DNA of 62,653 nucleotides from an uncultured Bryobacterales bacterium (GTDB lineage Bacteria > Acidobacteriota > Terriglobia > Bryobacterales > Bryobacteraceae). The DNA lies in assembly GCA_937959285.1 (NCBI GenBank), contig CALGAR010000122.1:1-62653 (forward strand). Reading direction: 5' to 3'. Below the pieces are notes generated by a model. The model ran no database searches, was not told the origin of the DNA, and saw nothing but the letters and a program-made list of their open reading frames with translations. Shown here piece after piece: positions 44,346-58,689 of this stretch (its first letter is position 1; each line of letters begins with the position of its first letter). A program made the translations under genes and the position numbers.

Positions 44346-45934
44346 TCCGGCTCCTCTACAGTCAGAATCTGATTGGCCGCGACGTCGCGAACCGTCTGCC
44401 GCTTCCTGCTCGGCCAGAGAATCTCCACCGTAACCCTCGACTCCTTTCCGAGGCCGAAGTGAACGCGGCTGTCGCTTGCGGACAGGTAACTGCCTGTCGT
44501 TGTCGTGTAGGCCCACTGATTTCCCACGCGAACCGTCGCCCCGATTCCGCTCCGGTTGCTGCGCCTGCCGACGAGCTCGAGGATCAGCCAGTGATTGGCG
44601 TTCGGCCGGTTGAAGTAGACAAGCGGCTGCCCGCCAAGAACCGCAATGACCGAGTCGATCGCCCCGTCGTTATTGATATCCCCAAATGCCGCCCCGCGTC
44701 CGGCGACGGGAGGCATCTTTGCAATATCAAACCGCTCGAACCTGCCGTCCGCGTACCTGTAAAGGGCAGGCCGCTCACGATAGCGCAGGCCGCTGTGAAC
44801 TCTCTCCACGTTGTCCAACGCATGGCTTTGCGCGACGAAGAGGTCTTTCCAGCCATCGTTGTCGAAATCATACAGACCCACTCCCCAGCCGGAGCTCCTG
44901 GCCGCCACTCCGGCAAGTCCCGTCCTCAGACTGGCGTACGAAAAACGGCTTCCCTCGTTGCGGTAAAGGGCATACTTCTCCAATGCAAGGTTGGTAACGG
45001 CGATATCAGGGCGCCCGTCGTTGTCGTAGTCGGCAAAGCTCACGCCCATACCTGAGAAGCTCTTTCCGTCATCTGCGAACGCCACTCCGGCTTCAAGCGC
45101 CAGTTCTTCGAATCGTCCATCGCCGCGGTTGCGGAACAGGTACTGCTCCATTCCGTCGTTGGAGACGAAAATGTCGGCGAAGCCATCTCCGTCGTAGTCG
45201 TTAAAGGCCACGCCCATTCCCTTTCCCTTCACCGATGCGATACCCGAGAGCACACTTACATCGCGAAATCGTCCATTGCCTTCGTTGTGAAACAGCACGT
45301 TCGCAGTGCCCTGATATCTGGTTGGCGGACAGTACGTGTGGAATGGCGTCCCGCACAAGACATTGCGGTCAAAGTTCCAATCCAGGTAGCGGCTGACGAA
45401 CAGGTCAAGGCGGCCATCGTTGTCATAGTCGAGGAAGCCTGCGGAGACAGACCATCCTCCCGCTGCCACACCGGCCTCGGAAGTCACGTCCGTAAAGGTT
45501 CCATCGCCGTTGTTTCGATACAGGACATTCGATCCGAAATTCGTCACATAAAGGTCCGGAAATCCGTCATTGTCGTAGTCCCCCACGGCGACGCCCATCC
45601 CGTAGTTGTTACCCGCCTTGGAGAGTCCGGCCTCAGCCGTGACGTCGGTAAAGCTTCCGTCGGGGTTCTGGCGGTAAAGGCGGTTCCAGTACTGAGGATC
45701 TGTTCGTGCGTAATCGGCGGGCAGCGTTTGAGGGTCGTTGAGTTTTCCTCCATTGACGAAAAAGAGATCCAGCCGTTTGTCGTTGTTGTAGTCAAGCAGC
45801 GCCACTCCGCCGCCCATCGTTTCAATTAGGTACTTCTGCGTGGTTGGGGAATGCTGATGAACAAAAGCCACGCCAGCGGGAGTTTCGTGCGCGGGAAGGG
45901 CGAGAATCAGGCCAATCAGTGTTGTCCACTTCAT
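44342..45934 (-). CDS. CRTAC1-type protein: FG-GAP/VCBS propeller with ASPIC/UnbV domain
   Basis: The 530-residue secreted protein has a signal peptide (about 1-16) and seven FG-GAP/VCBS-like blades, each with a calcium-binding DxDxDG-type loop (for example DYDNDGFPDLYV, DYDNDGRLDLFV, DYDGDGFADIFV, DFDNDGWKDLFV). An ASPIC/UnbV domain follows (GIGATVRVGNQ, LSASDSRVHFGLG, ILWPSRKRQTV) at the C-terminus. The family's role is not established. It was placed at the ATG at 45934 rather than an upstream TTG because the hydrophobic segment begins there. It lies 61 bases after the TonB receptor and is coupled to the TPR gene. Confidence 0.9.
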   Translation of the reverse strand: MKWTTLIGLILALPAHETPAGVAFVHQHSPTTQKYLIETMGGGVALLDYNNDKRLDLFFVNGGKLNDPQTLPADYARTDPQYWNRLYRQNPDGSFTDVTAEAGLSKAGNNYGMGVAVGDYDNDGFPDLYVTNFGSNVLYRNNGDGTFTDVTSEAGVAAGGWSVSAGFLDYDNDGRLDLFVSRYLDWNFDRNVLCGTPFHTYCPPTRYQGTANVLFHNEGNGRFRDVSVLSGIASVKGKGMGVAFNDYDGDGFADIFVSNDGMEQYLFRNRGDGRFEELALEAGVAFADDGKSFSGMGVSFADYDNDGRPDIAVTNLALEKYALYRNEGSRFSYASLRTGLAGVAARSSGWGVGLYDFDNDGWKDLFVAQSHALDNVERVHSGLRYRERPALYRYADGRFERFDIAKMPPVAGRGAAFGDINNDGAIDSVIAVLGGQPLVYFNRPNANHWLILELVGRRSNRSGIGATVRVGNQWAYTTTTGSYLSASDSRVHFGLGKESRVTVEILWPSRKRQTVRDVAANQILTVEEPE

Positions 45935-45994
45935 GCAGAAATCCGCTGCGATCTTCAAAATGAGGACCGCAGCGGTGAGCCGGGCACGGGAGGA

Positions 45995-48900
45995 TCAGAA
46001 AATCAGCCGCAAGGCCATCTGGACCAAACGCGGGTCATTGAGTTGTCCACTGATAATGCCGAACTGTGGCGTCCCGAATGCCGTGCCGGGATAGCCAAAT
46101 CGAACGCGATTGAACAGGTTGAAGATCTCGGTACGGAACTGCACCCCGACTCTTTCTGTAACCTGCGTGTTCTTGAACACGGTGAAATCGAAATTGGAAA
46201 TGCCGTGCGAGCGGACATCCGGCATAGTGCGGGATGAGTTGCCGAACGTAAACGGAGCAGCAGCCGCGAAAGCCGACGTATCGAACCACTGGTTCAGCCG
46301 CTGCTGGGCAGGGCCTTCAATCTTAGCCGGACGGCCCGTCCGATTTGGACGTTGACCGCCGCCGAACGAGTTACTTGTATTGACGCCCATGCTGATCGGA
46401 AGCGGCGCGCCTGACTGGAATGTCGTTACTCCGTTAATGCCCCATCCCGAAATCAGCTTTCCGGCAACACCCGTCACGCCGCTTGCGAAGGGCTGCCCCT
46501 TCCCGAACGGGAGATCGTAGATGTAGCTGATGACAGCTCGATGCGGCGTGTCATACAGGGCAAGGGACCGTTCCGCGCGGAGGTCGTAGTGATTCTGCAC
46601 GTTGCCTGCTCCTCCGCCCGGCTCCAGCCAACCCGTCAGCGTATCCGTGTTGCTAATGAGCTTGGACCAGGTGTAGGAGCCGAGAATGGAGCCGCCGCGC
46701 GCAAATCGTTTCTCGATCTTCACCTGAGCCGAATGATAGATCGAATCCCGGTTTGGCGGATTTCGCATCGCGAAGCCTGTGTACTGCGGATAGGGCCGCA
46801 GGAGTTGACCGCGTGCCACTGTTGGCTGCGACAGGGTCCCAACGCTGACAAGTCCGAAGAACGGGTTCGGCACCTGCTGCTGGAGCTGTGCTCCAAGAGA
46901 CATGAACTCTTCGGGAAGCTGGTTGAGCTGCTGGTCAGGTCCCGGAAGGTGAGTTCCTTTTGAACCTGCATAGGTAACCGACAACGCTAAACCGCCCGCC
47001 AATTCACGCTGTACGTCGAAGTTCCACTGCTGCGAGTAGCCGTGCGCCTCGTCATAGATTGGCGCTGTGACACCTTGTCCATAGAAGAGTTGCTGGAGGT
47101 TGGGGCTACGGCCAGGAGCCGGCAGAAGTCCGTTCGGAAATGGATTGCTCAGCCTTTCCTTTGGCGTGAGGGAACCATCCAGTGTGCCGACGAACGGGTT
47201 CGAGTATGCGTTCACGATGTCGTTATTCGGCGCGAAGCCGAATGCGATGTCGTTTGGCAAATAGAAGATTCCGTAACCGGCGCGGATGACAGTTTGGTTC
47301 GTCACCCTGTAAGCCACTCCCAGCCTCGGCGCAAACAGATTCCCGAGCCTAGTGTTATTGCGGCTCGGATTATCCGGTGAGTTTACCAGCCCGATGCGTC
47401 CCCGAAGTGGCAGTCCGGTTTTCTCTGCGAGCTCATTTTCGGCGTTGGGCAGGAGAACGACCATCCGGTCGAATCTTTCAGACCAAGGCCCCATCTGTTC
47501 AAACCGGAGGCCATAATTCAACGTGAGCCTGGGCGTAATGCGCCACTGATCTCCCACGTGAAACGCGCGGTAGATCATCTGGCCCGCTACCAGAGCGTTG
47601 TTCGTCACACCGCCGCCGCTGCCATAGCCCAGAAGGAAGGATGCGAAGCCGTTTCCGCCGGATCCACCAAACGGGCTCGACGATGTCATCTGCTGATCGA
47701 AATTGAATGATCCGGACGGGTTGTTCTGCTGGTAGTAGTTGTGCGTATTCCTTCGAATCTCGGCTCCAAACCGCAGCGTGTGGCTGCCCCAGATCTTCGT
47801 AAGGCTGCCTCCGATAGAGTAGATATCATTCCGTGCGATGATCGTGCTGCCCGTGCCGTTCGTGCTCCAGACGCCGTTATAGCCCACGACCACAGGCTGC
47901 GGCACGACGCGGAACACTACCTGATTATTCATAGAAGCGGGCCAGCCGAGATTCGTCAGATCGTAACCTTGGGTGAGTGCTGTCCGGTCGTAGCTAAAGC
48001 GCAGGTACGAAATTCGGATGTCGGAGATCAGCGTCGGAGTGATGGTGTAAGTATCGCCGAAGACGCCCTGGTTCGTGTTGAAAGTTTCTGTGCAGCGATC
48101 CACGCAGGTCTGCGTCCGATAGGGATCAATTGGCAAGTTCAGGTTCTGCCAGTAGGTGTAGCGGAAGAAGACGCGGTGGTTCTCGGAGAGCGTATGATCG
48201 ACGCGTCCGTTCACCTGATCGTTGTCGCCGCCAACGCTCGCATTTGCCGTGTAGTTGTTGACGTTCGTAAATGGAGCGCCCGGCCCGTTCGGACGCGCCC
48301 AGTATTCTTTTAGGACGTTGGCCGCGCGATCGATCCGGCTCGCCGGGATCACATTTCCCGGGAACGGCTGCCTGGTGATGATCTCATTCCCATTCGCATC
48401 GACAGCGCACGGGGCGTTTCCGAGTCGACCGCATGTCGTGAGCGGATCGTAGATCGGAATCAGCGCTCCGGAAGAGTTGCGGACATTGGAGAAATCCCCT
48501 TCCCTCATCGCGTCGGTGGGCACTGTGTACACATAGGAAGAGCCCTGCCGCAGTCGAAATCCTTCCCAGCTTCCGAAGAAGAACGTCCGGTCGCGTTTGA
48601 TGGGACCGCCGAGGTTTACGCCGTATTGATTCTGAGAGAAGGCCGGACGCTGAACACCGGCGCGATTATTGAAGAACGTGTTGGCATTGAGAACGCGGTT
48701 GCGGAAGAACTCGTAGGCGCTGCCGTGAAAGGAATTGGTGCCCGATTTGGTTGTAAGGCTGATTGCGCCTCCAGCAAAGCGGCCGAACTCCGGTCCCAGG
48801 TTGTTGGTTTGCACCTTGAATTCCTGGATGGCATCCTGGGTGGGCACTAACGAGGTCAGGTTGGCGTAGGAAGCGTTGATGGGCGCTCCATCAATGAAGG

Positions 48901-49477
48901 ACGCGCTCTGATTCGCCTGCCCCCCTCCGATCTGGTAGTTGCCCCAAGCAAACGGATTCGTTCCAGTTGGCGTCGTCCCCGATTGCCCGCCCGGCACGAC
49001 ACCCGGGACCAGCGCAACCAAACCGAAGATGTTTCTGCCATTGAGCGGCATCTCCAGCACCTTCCTGGATTCAACCACCTGCCCCAGCGACGCGTTCTCG
49101 GTTTGCAGCAAAGGCGTTTGCGCTGTCACTTCCACCGTCTGCGACACATCGCCGACGATCATCGAGACGTCGATGCGAACGGCCGTTTGCACCTCCACGG
49201 TAATCGGTTCGCGCGAAAACCTGCGAAAGCCCGTGCTTTCTACTTCGAGGCGATATTGGCCAGGGACGAGGTTTAGGAACTGGTACGTGCCGGAGGTGTC
49301 GGTTTGTCCGGTCCGGCGGTCTGAAGTGCCAAGGTTGATCAGCGTTACGCTGGCGGAGGGAACGGCGCTTCCCGACTGGTCCGTGACCGTTCCCACCAGA
49401 GATCCATAGAAGGTCTGTCCGAATGACGCGGCTGCCAAGAGCAGCCCCGCAAAGCATACCGCGAGCTTAGCCACCAT
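45995..49477 (-). CDS. Oar-like TonB-dependent receptor (carboxypeptidase-regulatory-like N-terminus)
   Basis: The 1160-residue outer-membrane protein has a signal peptide (about 1-20, MVAKLAVCFAGLLLAAASFG), a CarboxypepD_reg-like domain (about 22-100), a plug region with MPLNGRNIFGLVALVPGVVPG and a barrel ending in ALRLIF. GAGGAA lies six bases before the ATG. It leads the five-gene leftward run and is probably the ligand-binding component for the CRTAC1, TPR, membrane and BASS proteins behind it. It is a paralogue of the receptor at 38222-41593, not a copy: only the domain layout and short motifs match. The ligand is unknown. Confidence 0.92.
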   Translation of the reverse strand: MVAKLAVCFAGLLLAAASFGQTFYGSLVGTVTDQSGSAVPSASVTLINLGTSDRRTGQTDTSGTYQFLNLVPGQYRLEVESTGFRRFSREPITVEVQTAVRIDVSMIVGDVSQTVEVTAQTPLLQTENASLGQVVESRKVLEMPLNGRNIFGLVALVPGVVPGGQSGTTPTGTNPFAWGNYQIGGGQANQSASFIDGAPINASYANLTSLVPTQDAIQEFKVQTNNLGPEFGRFAGGAISLTTKSGTNSFHGSAYEFFRNRVLNANTFFNNRAGVQRPAFSQNQYGVNLGGPIKRDRTFFFGSWEGFRLRQGSSYVYTVPTDAMREGDFSNVRNSSGALIPIYDPLTTCGRLGNAPCAVDANGNEIITRQPFPGNVIPASRIDRAANVLKEYWARPNGPGAPFTNVNNYTANASVGGDNDQVNGRVDHTLSENHRVFFRYTYWQNLNLPIDPYRTQTCVDRCTETFNTNQGVFGDTYTITPTLISDIRISYLRFSYDRTALTQGYDLTNLGWPASMNNQVVFRVVPQPVVVGYNGVWSTNGTGSTIIARNDIYSIGGSLTKIWGSHTLRFGAEIRRNTHNYYQQNNPSGSFNFDQQMTSSSPFGGSGGNGFASFLLGYGSGGGVTNNALVAGQMIYRAFHVGDQWRITPRLTLNYGLRFEQMGPWSERFDRMVVLLPNAENELAEKTGLPLRGRIGLVNSPDNPSRNNTRLGNLFAPRLGVAYRVTNQTVIRAGYGIFYLPNDIAFGFAPNNDIVNAYSNPFVGTLDGSLTPKERLSNPFPNGLLPAPGRSPNLQQLFYGQGVTAPIYDEAHGYSQQWNFDVQRELAGGLALSVTYAGSKGTHLPGPDQQLNQLPEEFMSLGAQLQQQVPNPFFGLVSVGTLSQPTVARGQLLRPYPQYTGFAMRNPPNRDSIYHSAQVKIEKRFARGGSILGSYTWSKLISNTDTLTGWLEPGGGAGNVQNHYDLRAERSLALYDTPHRAVISYIYDLPFGKGQPFASGVTGVAGKLISGWGINGVTTFQSGAPLPISMGVNTSNSFGGGQRPNRTGRPAKIEGPAQQRLNQWFDTSAFAAAAPFTFGNSSRTMPDVRSHGISNFDFTVFKNTQVTERVGVQFRTEIFNLFNRVRFGYPGTAFGTPQFGIISGQLNDPRLVQMALRLIF

Positions 49478-49647
49478 GTGGTTCCTCGTTACGTGGAGGT
49501 TGTCCGAAGAACTATATCTCGGTTCAACTACGGTGACAAGGGGATATGTGAGGCAGCATGAAATTGGAACAGCTCTTACGCTGGAACCTCCGGGTTGCTG
49601 CAAGCTGTGGCAGCGCCAAAGGTCGAGCGATCCTACAAAACAGAAAA

Positions 49648-49669
49648 GGCCGGGGAGTATACCCCGGCC
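49648..49669 (-). terminator. rho-independent terminator of the rpoC operon
   Basis: On the minus strand GGCCGGGG pairs with CCCCGGCC around a six-base loop, and the strand continues CCTTTTCTGTTTTG. It lies 27 bases after the rpoC stop at 49697 and marks the end of the ribosomal-RNA polymerase cluster. Confidence 0.85.
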
Positions 49670-49696
49670 TCATTGGTTGTATCCGGTCGTGGCGTC

Positions 49697-52600
49697 TTAC
49701 TCTGCTTCGGCGATTGCTTCCTCGCCGCCCAGGTCTTCGCTCAGCCCGCCTGTGTAGGTGAGCCGAGCCTCCTCGTCGTACCCGGGGATGCCTTCCGACA
49801 GCATTGCATCGGGTTCCGCAATCACCTCTTCCTCCACGTCCTCACCGGCAATCTTCACACGGCGGTAGTACTCCATGCCGGTACCAGCCGGGATCAGACG
49901 ACCCATGATGACGTTTTCCTTGAGACCGCGCAGGTAGTCGACCTTGCCGTTGATTGCAGCTTCAGTGAGCACGCGCGTCGTCTCCTGGAAGGAGGCAGCA
50001 GAGATGAACGAGTCCGTGGAGAGCGAGGCCTTCGTGATGCCAAGCAGCACCGCACGGCCATGAGCCGGCCGGCCGCCAGCCTGAATCACGCGCTCATTCT
50101 CCTCGCGGAACTTGAACTTATCAACGACTTCCTCGGGGAGGAACTCGGTGTCGCCGATGTCCTCCACCTTCACCCAGCGCATCATCTGCCGGACGATGAC
50201 TTCCAGGTGCTTGTCGTTGATGTTGACGCCCTGCAGCCGGTAGACTTCCTGAATTTCGTTAACCAGGTACTTCTGCAGTTCCTTTTCGCCGAGCACGTGC
50301 AGGATGTCGTGCGGGTTGCGCGGACCGTCGGTGAACGGATCGCCCGAGCGGACACGCTCGCCTTCCTGCACGTTAATATGCACGTTCCGAGGCAGCGAGT
50401 ATTCCTTCTGCTGGCCGTCGTCGCCGATGACGTAGAGCTTCCTCTGGCCCTTCGTGATTTCTCCGAACTTCACGACACCGTTGATTTCGGAGATGATGGC
50501 CGTTTCGCGTGGCTTGCGCGCCTCGAACAGCTCCACGACACGCGGCAGACCGCCCGTGATGTCCTTGGTCTTCGTGGTAGCGCGCGGAATCTTCGCCAGG
50601 ACGTCGCCGGCGTGCACCTCTTCTCCATCACGCACCATCAGGTGCGCATGGGTCGGCATAAGGTAGCGTCGCTCGTCGGAGCGGCTGCCGCTGGCCGGGC
50701 GAACGATGATGGTCGGAACCCGCTTCTCATCCGGCGAATCCGTCACCACCCACTGCGACATACCGGTGATCTCGTCCACCTGCTCCTGCAGTGTGACACC
50801 CTCAAGCAGATCCTTGAAGTGAATCACGCCGCTGACTTCCGTCAGAATCGAGAAGGTGTAAGGATCCCACTCGAGCAGAACCTGGTTGGTCTTGACGGCT
50901 TCGCCATCTCCGAAGAAGATCTTGGCGCCGTAGACCACCGGATAGCGTTCCTTCTCACGGCCTTTCTCGTCAACGATGGCGAGAATGCCGTTCCTGTTCA
51001 TCGCGATCAGCTCACCCTTCGCATTACGAACGGTGTTGATGCCGATGAATTTCACGTAGCCGTCGCTCTTGGCGTCCTGCTTGGACTGCTCGCTGGAGCC
51101 GGTTGCCGTACCGCCCACGTGGAAGGTACGCATGGTGAGCTGCGTTCCCGGCTCTCCGATGGACTGCGCAGCGATAACGCCGACAGCCTCACCGCGCTCC
51201 ACGAGACGTCCCGTAGCAAGATTGCGGCCGTAGCAGAGCTGGCAGACGCCACGCTTGGACTCACAGGTGAGCACCGAGCGAATCTTCACGCGCTCGATAC
51301 CGGCCGCTTGAATCGCGGCTGCGAGCTCCTCGGTGATCTCCTGATTCACCCTTACGATGACGTTTCCTTCGTAGTCGAGCTGGTCTTCGAGAGCCACGCG
51401 GCCAACGATGCGATCGCGCAGAGGCTCGATGATTTCGCCCGACTCGATGATCGGCTCGACGTACAATCCGTCCGTCGTTCCGCAGTCGTATTCGGTCACG
51501 ATGACGTCCTGCGCGACGTCGACCAGACGGCGGGTCAGGTAGCCGGAGTCGGCCGTCTTCAAAGCCGTATCCGCGAGACCCTTACGGGCGCCGTGCGTGG
51601 AGATGAAGTACTGAAGTACGTTGAGACCTTCGCGGAAGTTGGCCGTAATCGGAGTCTCGATGATCTCGCCCGACGGCTTCGCCATCAGACCGCGCATACC
51701 GGACAACTGACGGATCTGCTGCTTCGAACCGCGGGCGCCGGAGTCCGCCATGATGTAGATCGGGTTCAGGTAGCGGCCGGTACGATCGTCCTCCTCCATG
51801 GTCTTGAACATCTCTTCCGAAACGCGTTCGGTGACCTTGGACCAGATTTCGATGATTTTGTTGTACCGCTCGCCCTGGGTGATCGCGCCTTCCTGATACT
51901 GGGACTGAACCTCGATGACGGCCTTCTCCGCCTCCGCGACAAGCTGCTTCTTGCTCTCCGGCACGACCATGTCGTCGATTCCGATCGAGATGCCGGCGCG
52001 GGTCGCGTAAAGGAATCCGAGAGCCTTGATCTGGTCGAGCATCTGCACCGTGGTCTGCAGGCCAAAGCGCAGGTAGCAGTAGTGAACCAGCTGCGACAGC
52101 CCCTTCTTCTTCAACAAGCCGTTGATGAACGGCATGTCATCTGGCAGCACGTCGTTAAGGATGACGCGGCCGACCGTCGTATCCATGTCCTGCTTTACGA
52201 ACTCAGCAGGCTCGGTGTACATGATGTTCTGGCTGTCGAAGGCCTTCTCGAGATCGATCACCTTGCCCGTGTAGCGCAGCTTGATCGGCGTGAGCGTCTC
52301 TACCTCGCCCATCTCGAGCGCGATCAGCACGTCATCGACAGAGGCGAACTTCTTGCCTTCGCCCTTCGTGCCCCGACGCGCCTTGGTGAGGTAGTAGATC
52401 CCGAGCACCATGTCCTGCGTGGGCACGGTAATCGGACCGCCGTGCGCGGGCGACAGAACGTTGTTCGACGCCAGCATCAGGGTCGCAGCTTCGATCTGCG
52501 CTTCCGGCGACAGTGGGATGTGGACGGCCATCTGGTCCCCGTCAAAGTCGGCGTTGAATGCCGTACAAACCAACGGGTGGATCTTGATAGCCTTCCCTTC

Positions 52601-53926
52601 AACCAGAACAGGCTCGAAGGCCTGAATGCCGAGGCGGTGCAGCGTAGGAGCGCGGTTCAGCAGAATCGGGTGGTCTCGAATGACTTCCTCGAGGATGTCC
52701 CAGACCACGGGGTCCTGCTGCTCCACAAGTTCCTTGGCCTGTTTGATGGTCGTGCAGTGGCCGCGCTGCTCGAGGCGGTGGTAGATGAACGGCTTGAACA
52801 GCTCGAGCGCCATCTTCTTCGGCAAACCGCACTGATGCAGCTTCAGCTCAGGACCAACAACGATCACCGAACGGCCAGAGTAGTCAACACGCTTACCGAG
52901 CAGGTTTTGACGGAAGCGGCCCTGTTTGCCCTTCAGAGTGTCGGAGAGCGATTTGAGCGGACGGTTGTTCGCCCCGCGCAGAACGCGGCCGCGGCGGCCG
53001 TTGTCGAACAGAGCATCGACGGCCTCCTGCAGCATGCGCTTCTCGTTCCGCACAATCACATCCGGAGCGTGCAGTTCGATCAGCTTCTTCAGGCGGTTGT
53101 TGCGGTTGATAACGCGGCGGTACAGGTCGTTCAGGTCCGACGTAGCGAAGCGGCCGCCGTCAAGCGGCACGAGCGGACGCAGCTCCGGCGGAATCACCGG
53201 AATCACGTCCAGAATCATCCACTCCGGCTTGTTGCCGGACTTGCGGAAACTTTCGACCACACGAAGGCGCTTGGCGTACTTCAGCTTCTTCTGCTGTGAG
53301 GCCTCAGTCTTCATCCGCTCCCGGATCTCCATGCTGAGGCTCTCAATGTCGATCTTTTTGAGCAGTTCCTTGATGCCCTCGGCGCCCATCATCGCGACAT
53401 ACTTGCCGTAGTACTCCTGGTCAAGCTGCCGCTTGCGTTCGTCCGAAATCACTTCGCCGCGGGAAAGCCCCGGAACCTCACCTGGGTCAACGACGACGAA
53501 GGCTTCAAAGTAAAGGACACGCTCCAGCTCGCGAAGCGTGATGTCAAGCAAATAGCCGATGCGGCTCGGCAGGCCCTTAAAGAACCAGACGTGCGAGCAG
53601 GGACTTGCAAGTTCAATGTGTCCGAGGCGCTCGCGACGCACCCGCGACAGCGTGACTTCAACGCCACACTTGTCGCAGATGACTCCTCGGTGCTTCATCC
53701 GCTTGTACTTGCCGCACAGGCACTCCCAATCCGCAACTGGACCAAAAATGCGAGCGCAGAACAATCCATCCCGCTCCGGCTTGAACGTGCGGTAGTTGAT
53801 TGTTTCCGGCTTGGTGACTTCACCATGCGACCAACTCCGGATCTTTTCCGGGGACGCTAGACTGATCCGAATCGAATCGAAGTCCGCGATCAAATTGGCT
53901 CTGTCGTACGGTGAGGATCTGTACAA
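49697..53926 (-). CDS. rpoC: RNA polymerase beta' subunit
   Basis: The 1409-residue catalytic subunit shows the N-terminal zinc motif (Cys69, 71, 84, 87), the active-site NADFDGDQM loop holding magnesium, the bridge/trigger helix region and the C-terminal CESKRGVCQLCYGR zinc site. The start is a TTG with GGAGG five bases upstream, giving MYRSSPYDRANL. It follows rpoB by 96 bases that contain one GC-rich hairpin and ends the operon. Confidence 0.98.
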   Translation of the reverse strand: MYRSSPYDRANLIADFDSIRISLASPEKIRSWSHGEVTKPETINYRTFKPERDGLFCARIFGPVADWECLCGKYKRMKHRGVICDKCGVEVTLSRVRRERLGHIELASPCSHVWFFKGLPSRIGYLLDITLRELERVLYFEAFVVVDPGEVPGLSRGEVISDERKRQLDQEYYGKYVAMMGAEGIKELLKKIDIESLSMEIRERMKTEASQQKKLKYAKRLRVVESFRKSGNKPEWMILDVIPVIPPELRPLVPLDGGRFATSDLNDLYRRVINRNNRLKKLIELHAPDVIVRNEKRMLQEAVDALFDNGRRGRVLRGANNRPLKSLSDTLKGKQGRFRQNLLGKRVDYSGRSVIVVGPELKLHQCGLPKKMALELFKPFIYHRLEQRGHCTTIKQAKELVEQQDPVVWDILEEVIRDHPILLNRAPTLHRLGIQAFEPVLVEGKAIKIHPLVCTAFNADFDGDQMAVHIPLSPEAQIEAATLMLASNNVLSPAHGGPITVPTQDMVLGIYYLTKARRGTKGEGKKFASVDDVLIALEMGEVETLTPIKLRYTGKVIDLEKAFDSQNIMYTEPAEFVKQDMDTTVGRVILNDVLPDDMPFINGLLKKKGLSQLVHYCYLRFGLQTTVQMLDQIKALGFLYATRAGISIGIDDMVVPESKKQLVAEAEKAVIEVQSQYQEGAITQGERYNKIIEIWSKVTERVSEEMFKTMEEDDRTGRYLNPIYIMADSGARGSKQQIRQLSGMRGLMAKPSGEIIETPITANFREGLNVLQYFISTHGARKGLADTALKTADSGYLTRRLVDVAQDVIVTEYDCGTTDGLYVEPIIESGEIIEPLRDRIVGRVALEDQLDYEGNVIVRVNQEITEELAAAIQAAGIERVKIRSVLTCESKRGVCQLCYGRNLATGRLVERGEAVGVIAAQSIGEPGTQLTMRTFHVGGTATGSSEQSKQDAKSDGYVKFIGINTVRNAKGELIAMNRNGILAIVDEKGREKERYPVVYGAKIFFGDGEAVKTNQVLLEWDPYTFSILTEVSGVIHFKDLLEGVTLQEQVDEITGMSQWVVTDSPDEKRVPTIIVRPASGSRSDERRYLMPTHAHLMVRDGEEVHAGDVLAKIPRATTKTKDITGGLPRVVELFEARKPRETAIISEINGVVKFGEITKGQRKLYVIGDDGQQKEYSLPRNVHINVQEGERVRSGDPFTDGPRNPHDILHVLGEKELQKYLVNEIQEVYRLQGVNINDKHLEVIVRQMMRWVKVEDIGDTEFLPEEVVDKFKFREENERVIQAGGRPAHGRAVLLGITKASLSTDSFISAASFQETTRVLTEAAINGKVDYLRGLKENVIMGRLIPAGTGMEYYRRVKIAGEDVEEEVIAEPDAMLSEGIPGYDEEARLTYTGGLSEDLGGEEAIAEAE

Positions 53927-53967
53927 GGCTGCCTCCTAAGAAATCTTGCTGCTAACAAACGGTTCAA

Positions 53968-53987
53968 GGCCGGCTCAGGCGCCGGCC
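53968..53987 (-). repeat. GC-rich hairpin in the rpoB-rpoC gap
   Basis: GGCCGGC and GCCGGCC pair around a six-base loop, 36 bases into the 96-base gap after rpoB. There is no U-tract, so it is more likely an RNA-processing or stability element than a terminator. Inference. Confidence 0.3.
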
Positions 53988-54022
53988 TGCAAACCACAGG
54001 GCGAAGTACCTCTCCGCCCCTC

Positions 54023-58330
<4,308 letters not shown>

Positions 58331-58484
58331 GTTCCAACTCCCAATTTGCCGGACGGCGACGGCAATAAAGTCAGGCTAGAAGCCCCAAATACCAAACGGC
58401 GCCCCACCGCAGATCCTTCGCCGCTGAAGGACCGCTGGCGCGGCACGGTAATGATGAGAAGTGATATCGTGGTTGCGGATTCGG

Positions 58485-58514
58485 AACCGGACCCCGCCCT
58501 ACTGGTGTCCGGTT
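58485..58514 (-). promoter_or_regulatory. Hairpin in the rpoB leader
   Basis: AACCGGAC and GTCCGGTT form an eight-pair stem in the middle of the 479-base rplL-rpoB gap. Its role is unknown; it would lie in the 5' leader of rpoB transcripts from the candidate promoter at 58690-58719. The rest of this gap (58331-58809) has no convincing gene; a 91-codon minus-strand frame at 58371-58646 is probably spurious. Confidence 0.35.
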
Positions 58515-58689
58515 GAGCGATGAATTCGGTGGCCGGAGTGTTCCAGGATTCGATGAATACACGTTAAGCAGTGAGAACGTGCGCAAGGCGACGCCTGTTG
58601 CAGCTTCAGAGCAACTGCAGGCAAAGACGCAGGATGGAAGAATCACAAGCGCAATAGTTCCGGATTCTACTCCGGTAGAAATCCTTCTC

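Noticed and set aside
49595..53299. 1234-codon open frame opposite rpoC
   Set aside because: It is a codon-bias shadow on the reverse strand of a highly conserved gene, with no signal, motif or promoter of its own.
58371..58646. 91-codon minus-strand frame in the rpoB leader
   Set aside because: No ribosome binding site and unusual composition; the region is better explained as a leader.
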